NCBI GenBank assembly: GCA_039720395.1
Contig: CM077833.1
Location: forward strand, 9,625,036 to 9,689,035
DNA from: Liquidambar formosana
Lineage: Eukaryota; Streptophyta; Magnoliopsida; Saxifragales; Altingiaceae
Direction of reading: 5' to 3'
DNA length: 64,000 bases
Below the pieces are notes generated by a model. That model was not told where the DNA came from and did no database searches. It was given only the letters and a program-made list of their open reading frames with translations. A program made the position numbers and the translations under genes. This document shows, in pieces, positions 48,255-58,649 of this stretch (positions are counted from its first letter, which is position 1; every line of letters starts with the position of its first letter).

Positions 48255-51200
48255 CATGATTATGCATAATACAAAATACATATGGGCTGGTAATTATGGT
48301 GTAGTTGAATGATTCAAAAATCTGGAAAATTTTTTCTGCATAATTGGTTTTCCTCCATGGCTGAACCTAGGGTTTGGAACCCTAGGTCAATTCTCTTCTA
48401 CTCCTCTTCTAATTGATGGTTAGGTGTATCCATGGATGCAATAGGTTGCATAGGGTTTGAGTTTGGAGAAGAAGAATAAAGAAACTAGGGTTTTATAAAA
48501 CTGTTATGAACAGTTTTCATGGTTGCCATGAAAAACCGTCATCTTGGTTTGCCTGTCGAATTCAGAGTTCTTCTCCAAAATTTTCGAGCCATATATGGTT
48601 AGAAAGCTCTTTGAATAAGCTTTCCAACCCAACAAACGGTGCGTCAATCCGAGTTCTGTAGTGAAAGTTATGAATTTTTTACTACAGGCTGTCTGGAAAG
48701 ACAGTTTTGCTCGGGAATGATGCAATAGCCACAACTTTGAGTTATTGATGGAGATCAAAGGCATGGCAATGGTTGCCACCACTTGGGTTATGTTCTAGAC
48801 ATGGTAGGGAAAGGTTCCCAAGCATTTAGATGCATCATAATTGGATTAAGATGCTAGAACAGAAGGAAGAAGGAGAAGAACACCATGGAGGCTGAATCTG
48901 GGTTTTAGAACCCTAAGGTTCTTGCAATTAATTCTAATTAAAGCTGCTGTATTTATGATGGAAGATCATTGTAGGATCATTATATATCATGTTTATATGA
49001 TTTTCTTTAAGTTTCAAAAAGGTTTTGATGGAAAAAGATTCAAAAAGTTTGAAAATTTTTCATGAACAGCATAGCAGATTTTCTCTGCAGAAAAGTCATC
49101 AATGGAGTTTTGATTAGAACTTGAGTTAGGGAACTCCAAATTGCATGAAACCAATTGCATTAGTTTCCTAAGACATGTAGGATACTGGGAAAATTCGTTT
49201 GGTAGCCTAATTCATTCATCTTGCTGGGTTTTAAATCAATTTCTGACAATGGACAGTATGCTGTAAATTTCTGGGCAGCCTACTGTTGTTTTAATTGTTT
49301 AGAACAATTGGTGATGATTTGATCATCCAAACCTCTTCTATTAGCTTAGTATTTCATGTAGGGACATGATACAAAAGCTGGTTTCAATGGAGGAGTCGAA
49401 TTGATAAGGATTTAGAAGCTATTGTGACCTTCAAGGTCTGCAACAATGGCTCCAGCAATGGGTTTTGGAAACCCTAATTGTTCTTGATGATGGCAGCCAC
49501 TTCCACCTCTTCTCACGTGTCCAAGGGCTTGTCCCACACCCCTGTAGTCCTCTCCCTTGGCTGGCCATGGCCTCCCACAGCCGTTGGTGGCCATGGCAGC
49601 CTAGCCAAGCTCAGGCAGCCCCCTGGTAGTGACGGCTGCATAGAGTTAAGGATGAAACCCTAATTTTGAGTTAATGATGAAACCCTAATTTCATTATGGC
49701 ATTAATTAAAACCCTAATTGGAATATTAATTACCTTAATTAAGAGTTAATGATTGGTCATTAAATGACCAATCATGGTTATTAATTGTTAGGGCATAATT
49801 AATACCATTAATGATGTCTAGGGTTAGGGTTTTGATAACCCTAATTAGTGTAATTAATTAAGGGTAATAAATACCCTATTTGGCATTAATTAAACCCTAA
49901 TCCCTTTTATTAAATACCGTATGAACCTAGGGTTTTAATGATTGGTCATTAAATGACCAATCATAAGGCATTTAATGATTAGGGCTTGCATTTAGGGTTT
50001 AGGGTTATGCATTTAGGGTTTAGGGTTTTAGGAAACCCTAATGCACTAATTCATCATTTAATTGATTTTATTTAATTCCCATGTTAATTATTTAATTAAT
50101 ATTGATTAATTTTATAATGTTTTAAATGGTTTAAAACACAATTAGGGATTAAATTAAAATCTGGAAATTCTTAATTAAATGAAATTGTTTTGTTTAATTA
50201 AGGAAACCCTAATATTGGATATTAGAGTTATTTTAGGAAACTTTACATGTTTTAAATTAATTTGATTAATTGAAACTGTAATGTCTTAAATGTTAAGACT
50301 TTATTTAATTATGGATATTTTTGTTAAAACCTAATAAGATTAGGATGCATTAATGAGATTAATGTAAATCATTCAAGAGAATTACCATAATGCCCATATG
50401 TTTTAATGCTTACAGTTTTTCTTTACATTATGCAATGAGATTGTATGTATGTGTTTGGATGATGATTATGGACTATACCCCTTAAACCAATTGTGATTGG
50501 CCGTCTTATGAATGGGTTGTAATAATTTTTCAAGAGTTGTAATTTTATTATGGTGATGTAATTTATTATTTGGGGCTTGCATGCCACCTTCCCTCTCTCT
50601 CTATCATTCTCTTATGTACCCCACATTCCCCTTATGTATCCCTTTCTATATATTATGTAAATGTTATGTAATCGAGAGCGCACTAAGGAGCATGGTGGAC
50701 CCAAAGGAGTATGATGGAGCCCAACAAGCCAATGGTGGAGACTGACAAGCCAATGGTGGAGACCATCAAGCCAAGGGAGCAGATTGAAGGACTTGAAAGC
50801 TTAGAGAAGTTTTTCAAGAAAGCATGCATGTTACGAATGGTTTATTTTACGATCACCTACACCCACTATAGACCTAGGATTCAATCTATTGGCTTGGATT
50901 GAATCTTCTTAAAGTCCATAATCATCATAGTGGGAGCTTTAATTTATGAGATAATTGTATTAGCTCCAATACCATAGTTTGGTATATGTTACCTATTCAC
51001 TTAGGGACTAATATCAAAATATGGTACTTTATATATGTTGATATATAATAGCATGCGATGTATGATTTATAATAGCATGAGATGTATGATTATAAATAGC
51101 ATAATTTATATGTTTAAATTTTGATACATAGGATGCATGTTAATTTGATGAGACCCTTTAAAACCCCTCTTATTTAATATTAAGTTGAAAATGGAGAAGT

Positions 51201-51724
51201 CATTAGGGAATGAATTCTTCATTGCCTTCCATCATTATAGGATCATCTAACGTCCCTTAATGTGGGTACCTGGCTGCAGACATGTAGGAGCTACCCATGT
51301 TAAAGACATTACTTGAAACTATCACATATGAGATATCATGGGGTGCCTAAACTGGTATATACCAAGAAACTAACATGTGAGGTATATATTTGGCGAAACA
51401 TACCTGTGTGAATGATGGGTTTAACTTAACTAGGGAAGTATTCCAAGAAACTAACATGTGAGGTGTATGTTCCCTAGAGGCAAAACGATTGGAACTTGCT
51501 TATGAAGCAATAGACAAAGAGTTGTCTTCTTATTGTGGGTTAGAAGCCAAGAAACTAACATGTGAGGCTTCTAGGTCACAGTGGGACCCCAATCCCCATT
51601 AGGAATGAGATTCCCGAATTCCATTAGAGGGTGTATGGAATTTGATAAAATAGTGGGAGGTACCATATGATTAAAGACCCAATCATTATGGATAAAAATG
51701 AAATCTAATTCTTTGTTTATGTAG
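48255..51724 (+). mobile_element. C4 leader, about 3.5 kb
   Basis: Noncoding, with many short frames. A GC-rich stretch (49490-49620) with CCATGG inverted repeats is followed by an AT-rich part (49650-50400) rich in AAACCCTAA. Two copies of a 27-bp perfect palindrome with arms ATGATTGGTCATT lie at 49749-49775 and 49938-49964. It ends at a splice-acceptor-like TTGTTTATGTAG (51713-51724), equivalent to the site just before gag in C3. Confidence 0.75.
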
Positions 51725-54622
51725 ATTACCTAATTACTCACCTCAAAACCCCTATTTCCTAATATAGGATATTGATAGTTTGACTAAACCCGATTTCTTT
51801 GATTGACTTAGGAAATTGAGAATTGTTCTCAATTCCAAAAGATTGTTTATATGCTATTAGGCCTTTTATTAAAGGCCCTCCATAAAACATCCTAAGAAGA
51901 AAAAGACACTATGCGCAATTGGCATCTTGTTGCCATGCTATATGATAGTATTGATGACTAATGAGCTTCAGAAGCAAAATTAGTCAATGCAAGTGCCTTT
52001 GATGTCCTACATCACATACAAAGGTTGTATTGTGAGTAAAATAATACTATAAAGTATAGTACTTGTAAAGGACTTCTTCTGGACTAGGATGTAATAAAAG
52101 TTGTTTATTAATAATCACTCTTTTGAAAAATGATTAATCATATAGAATAGCTTGAGAAGCTAGATGTGATTTAAAATGGAAGCATAGAGGAAAGCAAGTC
52201 TTGAAAAGTCAAAGACAAAGAAATATAATTATTTTGTAGTAAATATAAGGTATTGTAAAGGGAACTTGATAAAGTATCAGTCTTCCTAGAAGAACCAAAC
52301 TTTTGAAGTTTTGGTTCATGCTCTAAACTAAATTGTTGGTTAGTTCTGCTTCTTGGTTTTTGGATTCTAGTGTAATCTAAATCGAAGCAGAAAGTTAAGT
52401 AGACAATAAGTTACCTTTAAAAATTTTAATAGAGCAAGAGTTGCTAGATTAATTTTGGGAACTTATTTCTTAACTAGGTCATTTAAGACATTCTAGAAAT
52501 TTGATTTCTGAATTTAAATGACTAATTAGAGCGAATGCAACGTATTCCGAGAATACAAGAGATGTAGAGACTCTCATTTAAATGTAACGATTATGACTTG
52601 GTTATGAGATGACCAAACCCATCTTTTACTTGGTGAAGTAAAAGAGTTACATTTATAATTTGACTAATACATTGTGATGTATATAGTCATGTAGAGCATG
52701 CATTCAATTACAGTAGACTCATTTTAGAATACCATAGCTCAATGGTGAATCTAAGAGAACGAATTGAACCCTATTAAGATATGGTTTGATCCATGATGAG
52801 TTTTACTAACGTATCCATCTAGGATATACCTTAAAATTGCTACATATTGATAATTTAGGATTCACTCCAGTTTTGTCCCAATTATATCAGATATGATATG
52901 GGAAGAAACCCAACTTAAAGAAGTTAAGGCTTGGGCTTGTGCTACGTATGTCTGGAAACATAATGTAGACAATCTGGAAATACGGTCAAGTAAGTGTTGA
53001 ATTGTGGTATATCCCAAAAGTGGTTGGGATAGTATTTCTATTACCCTAGTGAACAAAAGTTGTCCATTAGGATGTTTGCTGGATTTTCTTGAGAAAGAGT
53101 TCATTCAAGAAAGATGCAAAAGGAGATAGAATTTATAGAATTGTCTGTAAAGCCACAAACGAACAAAGATCCAACCCTTGTCTCTGTTGAGACAAAACCC
53201 TTAACTACACTACAATCTTTTCATAGATCAAATTGGATATTTCTTAACATAAGAGAGATATTGTATCTCTATTAGAATGTGAAAGAATTGTTCTTTGGTG
53301 ATAAAGATCACCAAGATAATCCTATTGATTATGACTAGACGATGTTTCACATCAACTCGAGAAATGACTAAGAGTCATTAAATCCAATATGGATAGGTAG
53401 AGACCTAAAAGGCTTGGCTATTTAAGAATGTTTTCAACATAGGCAAAAAGTTGTCTATAAAGAAACTTGTTTGATAATAGTTATGCTGAAATCCATTTGG
53501 ATCTTGTTATCTATAAACACACATTTTGAATATAAGATATGTCAAAAAGGATATAAAGATGTTATATCAAATGGTGAAAAACCATAAAAGTGTGTAAGTT
53601 ATAGAAGTCTATTAATAGACTACAAGGTTCTCATAATTAGAACATCTATAAAGTTGAGGTAATCAAATTGTTTGATTTCTCTCATTGTATAGATGGACCA
53701 TGAGTGTATAAAAGGTTAGTGGGAGTGCGATCGTTTTTCTTTATCCTAAGTATGGATGACATCATAATCATTATGAATGATATATGAATGTTATCTAATG
53801 TAAAGTTTTAGTTTTTGGAGAAAAACTAATTCATGAAAGATTTGGCAAAAGCATCCAATAAGATCTATAGAGATAGATCATATAGATTGCTAAGTATCTC
53901 CAAATCATCAAACATAGTTGAAATGTTGAAGGAGTTCAACATGGAGAATTCTAAGGGAGGTCTGATTTACTTCAGATAAGAATTCATTATTCAAGGGCAT
54001 GTGCCCTAGGATAACACAAGTAAGATTCTTAAAGTGTTAAGAAGCCTTATTTTACACTATGTATTGAACCTGATATCTATTATGTTGTAATTGTTACAAA
54101 TAGTTATCAATCAATTCAAATTTGGAATATTGGATTGTATATGGAAATTGTAAACTCATAGTAGATGGGTATATGGATTTGGATATAATCCATATGGGGT
54201 ATATTTTATATTCACTTTAGTTGGTGAAATACTTAATGGAAGAACTGTATGAAAGATACAGTGGATTCCATTATTGAGGGTGAATTAATTGTCGCATTGT
54301 CTAGGAGACTGTTTGGATCTATAAGTTCATTTAGAACTTAGAGTTGTTCCTTCCATTGAGTTGCCCACACCTTGTTTTGTGACAACAATGGGTCTACAGC
54401 TCAAGTATAGGAATCACGGTCTCATCAAAAGTCCAAACTCATAGAGTGACAATTCCAAGTGATTAGAGGAATCATTGGAAGAGGTAATAGATACATTACA
54501 GAAGATATTATCTACATAAGTTTTTGTAGACCTACTGACTAAAGCTTTAAAACATAATTGGTTATGTCTAAGACCAACATCTTGAGAAGATAGGTATGCG
54601 ATACATGGTCGATTGGCTTTAG
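51725..54622 (+). pseudogene. C4 copia gag-pol remnant
   Basis: Read piecewise: gag (CTCACCTCAAAACCCC at 51739 onward corresponds to MAHLNPLS); protease region near 52270-52390; integrase with SMVNLRERIEPY and MV.SMMSFTNVSI (52735-52830); RT with ASNKIYRDRSYRLLSISKSS and EMLKEFNMENSK (53845-53960); RNase H end with LGVVPSIELPTPCFV and FVDLLTKAL (54335-54560). Unlike C2 and C3 it retains the full RT length, but stops and frameshifts run throughout. Much of the damage is shared with C1, so both come from an already broken source. Confidence 0.75.
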
Positions 54623-54636
54623 TGCAAGTGGGAGAT
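54623..54636 (+). promoter_or_regulatory. C4 polypurine tract
   Basis: GCAAGTGGGAGAT lies immediately before the 3' LTR. The same tract, inverted, adjoins C1, C2 and C3. Confidence 0.9.
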
Positions 54637-56292
54637 TGTTAGGATTATGCCCTAGAGCCAATCATAGAGATGATTGTTTAGGGATTAGGAACAATCATTT
54701 GATTTCATTTATGTATGTCACATTTATTATTGATTTAATAAAAGGGCTTATTCTATTATGTTTATATGCATCATTTATATTTACATAATATGTCCATGGA
54801 GTTAGAGTTGAGAATATGGAATTACAAAGAGTTGTAATTTTGAGACTATAGATATATCTCTGTACTAAACTCCTTAAGCATTCCTAGTTGAAGGTTCACT
54901 ATGATGGACAGTAATGAACCATAGGACTAGCACTTGCTAGGTTGACTCTATAGGAGGATAGCTAGTCTCAAGCTATTTGTGTGGAGACACTACAACCAAC
55001 AAGTGGGTGCCTATTGCGAGAATAGGTACACTGAATGTGACCAAAGATATGAGATAAACTGAATGGAGTTTTATCCTGCCTGTCAATCAGTTTCTCATTG
55101 TTATAGTGGTACAAGTAATCCTTAGACCTGAGACACCATAGTTGCCTTATGCATGTAGCTTTAGAAGTTTGATAACACTAAGTGCAGATCCTATTCAGGG
55201 GTCTGCAAAGGTGTTCATTGGCCCTACTGCTATGTGTATGAAGGCATGTGAGTGATCAACAAGGGATCCATCACTCTCAGGAAAAAGAGAGAGAATGTCT
55301 CATATAGCATTCATAATATAACTCATTAAATCCATGGCCATGGTAGGATGAATATGAAAAGAGTTTCATGAGTTCATCTATGAGTTGATATCTATGAATG
55401 AGTATAAAGTAATTGAACTAGGGACTTGACAGACTTCCATGTCCTATTAGTTCAATTGGAGACATTGTGTTGAAGGAAGGATGCAATTGTAACCTATAAA
55501 CTATAACAGAAGGGTTCTTTGTAAATGACTATTCACCTCATTAAGGACCACACCATGAGCCATATGCTAGGTGTTACTCATGGTTAGTAGAAGCCCTAAT
55601 TGATATAAGAGTTATAATCAATTAAGGAATTGGAAGGAGTTCCAATTAGACCCTAAATGGAAAGAGTTCCATTGTGCACACCTCGTGCTATTCCTACTAC
55701 TTAATGATGTGAACCCAATGGGTCACACACTGATCATGCAAGAAGGGCTTTAAAGTCTATGAGAGAAAGGGTTTTAGTGAATAAAGAATAGTTCTTTATG
55801 GGCCTATTTGTATTTGATACAAATAATAGGGGTTAATGTGCAATTAAGAGTAATTACACATAACCCTATTAGGGTTTCTTCCCCATGGCCAGCCCCCTTT
55901 AGTGGGCTGCCTATATAAGTCACACTTATGTGTGACATGGCATAAGAGGCTTGCACAATAAACCCTAGCCGTCCAGCCCCTTGGAGGCTCTCTTCTCTCT
56001 CTCTCTCTTCTCCACCTCTAGCAACAACAAGGAAGAAGAAAGAAAAGGCTTGAAGCTCTAGCTAGGTGTGGATACCGTTGGAGGCAGCACACTTGGGCTG
56101 CTCATTCACCGCTGTCCAGAGTAGAAGCTTGGAGCAAAACGGAGAAGACAAAAATCCTGTAAGTGTTCTAACCCTCTTCGTAGTTAGGGTTTGATTTTGT
56201 GTTATGCATAGTTAGATTCATGGGATTGGGAATCGTAGGAAAAATTTTTATATTCCGCACTTCTATTTTTCCCTCTTGTTCGATTCCCAACA
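54637..56292 (+). mobile_element. C4 3' LTR
   Basis: 1656 bp, nearly identical to the 5' LTR, followed by AGTAG (56293-56297) and then C3 integrase sequence. Confidence 0.95.
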
Positions 56293-56297
56293 AGTAG

Positions 56298-57437
56298 TTG
56301 CATCAATGTTGGTTTGTGTCTCATTAGACAACTCTTTGAGTTCTATTTTCCTGTTGTTATCTCCTTCTTGAATAAACTCTTTTTCAAGAAAGATTGCAAA
56401 CTTACAAACAAAACACCTTTTGTTCATTAGGATAATAGATATGATATCCTAAACTTTCTTTAGGGTAATCCACAAACCAACATTTAAGTTATCTTGATTT
56501 CCAATTTGGTTGCATCATACGTCTCTACATTTGTAGTGCAACCCCATACCTTATCATGCTTAAGGTTTGGTGCTTCCCTTTTCATATCTCATATGAGTCT
56601 TAAGGGACAGCCTTGGTTTGAACTCTGTTTCACAGGTACGTGGCAATTTCTAGGGCATATCCTAACAAGGATAATATTAGGTTATTGTAACTTATTATGG
56701 ATCGAACCATATCCAATAAGGTCCTCTTCCTCTTTTCTGACACACCATTAAGTTATGGTGTTCTAAGAGGTGTCCATTAGAATAGAATGCCTGTTTGAAC
56801 AAGTTGATCTAAAAAATCACCAGTTAAATATTCGCCTCCTCGATCCAATCGAAGAGCTTGATACTTTTACTAGTTTGTTTCTCTACTTCATATCTGAATT
56901 CTTTGAACCTTTCAAATATTTCAGACTTGTACTTCATTAAGTTTACACACCCAAACCTAGAATGAATAATTGCTAAAGGTTGTAAAGTAAGAGAAACTTC
57001 TACATACATTATTATGTATATCTAGTTCTCTTAGGTTTATTAGCATTCAATTCAGAACTATCATGCTCTATTGCAATTCATATTTGCAATAAGGTTTAGA
57101 AAATAAAGGCCATCCACATAAACTCCAGAAGTAATGAACTCTTCAGTTAATAGAAAACATTTATTAAATTAAACTAAAACCTCGTTTAGATAAAACTGAA
57201 ATAAAATTAATGTTTCTAATAACTTCTGGAATGTAAAGATAGCCAACTATTATTTCTAAACTACTCCATTAGGTAGAGTCAAGCAACAAGCCCCACAGCT
57301 AATGCAGCAACATTTGCTCCATTCCCCACTTGTAGGGTTGATCCGCCTCTACTCTACCTTCTGCTTCCCACTAGATTCTGCATGGAATTCAAAATTGACA
57401 TCAGAATTAAGTACCCAAGTGGAAGCAAAACTAACAT
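56298..57437 (-). pseudogene. C3 copia integrase and protease remnant
   Basis: Minus-strand order: protease first (WVLNS at about 57411-57397, where copia proteases have W.LDSG; the catalytic Asp is now Asn), LTLPNGVV, then integrase pieces including a KSIKLFDWIEEANI segment (56824-56870) and GGVSERRNRTL-like traces near 56740. Frameshifts and stops are frequent. It aligns with the C2 pieces at 29400-30293 plus 41270-41568, giving the uninterrupted version of the GyB1 insertion site. Confidence 0.78.
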
Positions 57438-58309
57438 TTAGTTTAGAGTATGATCCATACCTTCCGAAGGTCGGCTCTTTAGCGTATCTAGATACTCCCG
57501 GCAGTTACATTTCCAGTGCCCATCTTTGCCGCAGTGAAAACAGGTTCCTTTGGCCTTGTCAGTGTTGCCTTTCTTGATGCCTCCCTTTGGCTTTAAGTTC
57601 TTCTTCTTCTTCCCTTGGGTACTCTTACCCTTTCCTTTGCCCTTGCCCTTAGGCTTGGGCTTAGCCTTGGAAGTAGAAGCTCCATCAAATGCGAGAAAAG
57701 AACCTTTTCCCTTCTTCATTGTTTCCTCAGTCATCTTGAGCAAATTGTGCAGCTCGGGGAGAGTGGGCTCAAGCTTGTTCATATGAAAATTCATTATGAA
57801 CGGCCCAAATGAATCAGGAAGGGACTGCAGTATAATGTCTGAACACATATCAGCTTTAATGATCACATCAAGCTTTTCAAGCTGCTCGATATGGTTGATC
57901 ATTTTCAAGGTGTGATCAGTCATAGATGAACCCTCATTCATCCTTGCCTTGAATAGATCCTTAACAATATTGTACTTCGCAGTCCTACTTTGCTCCCCGT
58001 ACAACTCTTGTAAGTGGAGAAAGATGTCATGAGCACTTTTCATGGACTCACGTTGCTTCTGAAGCTCAGGGCTCATGGATGCCATCATATAGCATCTGCC
58101 TTCAAGTCATCGCCCATGCGCTTCTGATAAGCGTCTTTCTCTTGTTGAGTTGCAGTCTCAGCCGGTGCCTCAGGAAGTGTGCCATTAAGTGTGTAGGTAA
58201 CCTTTTCGGAAGTTAAAACTATTTTTAAGTTCCTCAGCCAGTCAAGATAGTTTGGTCTAGTCATACGGTTGATGTCCAATATTTTGGATAATGGGTTGAG
58301 GTGAGCCAT
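57438..58309 (-). pseudogene. C3 copia gag, nearly intact
   Basis: The first frame starts at ATG 58309 (MAHLNPLSKILDINRMTRPN, YLDWLRNLKIVL) and breaks at 58085. The overlapping second frame starts at 58088 (MMASMSPELQKQRESM) and runs 216 codons to 57438. Loss of a few bases at the junction (expected DAICYMMASM) caused the shift. The second part has the usual gag_polypeptide helices (HDIFLHLQELYG, DMCSDIILQSLPDSFGPFIM), a Lys-rich linker and a CX2CX4HX4C zinc knuckle (CFHCGKDGHWKCNC) that binds element RNA. This is the best preserved coding region of the copia family here. An acceptor-like TATATGTAG ends ten bases before the ATG. Confidence 0.88.
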
Positions 58310-58649
58310 TTCTATGAACTACATATAAAAATAGAGAATTAGATTTCATTTTTAATCTATAATGATCAGGTCTTTAATCATATGGTACCTCCCACTATTT
58401 TATCAAATTCCATACACCCTCTAATGGAATTCGGGAATCTTATTCCTAATGGGGATTGGGGTCCTACTGTGACCTAGAAGCCTCACATTATAGTTTCTTG
58501 ACTTCTAACCCACAATAAGAAGACAACTCCTTGTCTATTGCTTCATAAGCAAGTTCCAATCATTTTGCTTCTAGAGTACATACTCCTCACATTATAGTTT
58601 CTTGGAATACTTCCCTAGTTAAGTTAAGCCCATCATTCACACAGGTATG
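58310..58649 (-). mobile_element. C3 leader, part next to gag
   Basis: Noncoding. It matches 25650-25945 of C1 and, in reverse complement, 51395-51715 of C4. Interrupted by GyB2 after GTATG. Confidence 0.85.

Larger units (their letters stand above)
46586..56292 (+). mobile_element. C4, complete copia element with decayed coding region
   Basis: 9707 bp with two 1656-bp LTRs (46586-48241 and 54637-56292), perfect AGTAG duplications (46581-46585, 56293-56297), a Met-tRNA primer-binding site and a polypurine tract. By eye the LTRs differ at only about three positions (near 46978, 47575 and 47972 and their partners), which makes this one of the youngest insertions here. The internal region has no long frame. 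A full set of cis signals with dead genes implies mobilisation by another element. Confidence 0.95.

Noticed and set aside
49650..50040. Telomere-like AAACCCTAA clusters, also at 62940-63540
   Set aside because: They are scattered and irregular, and lie at the same place in the leaders of C3 and C4, so they are element sequence, not telomeric tracts.
57550..57812. Plus-strand open frames overlapping C3 gag
   Set aside because: They are complementary-strand shadows of the Lys-rich gag linker.
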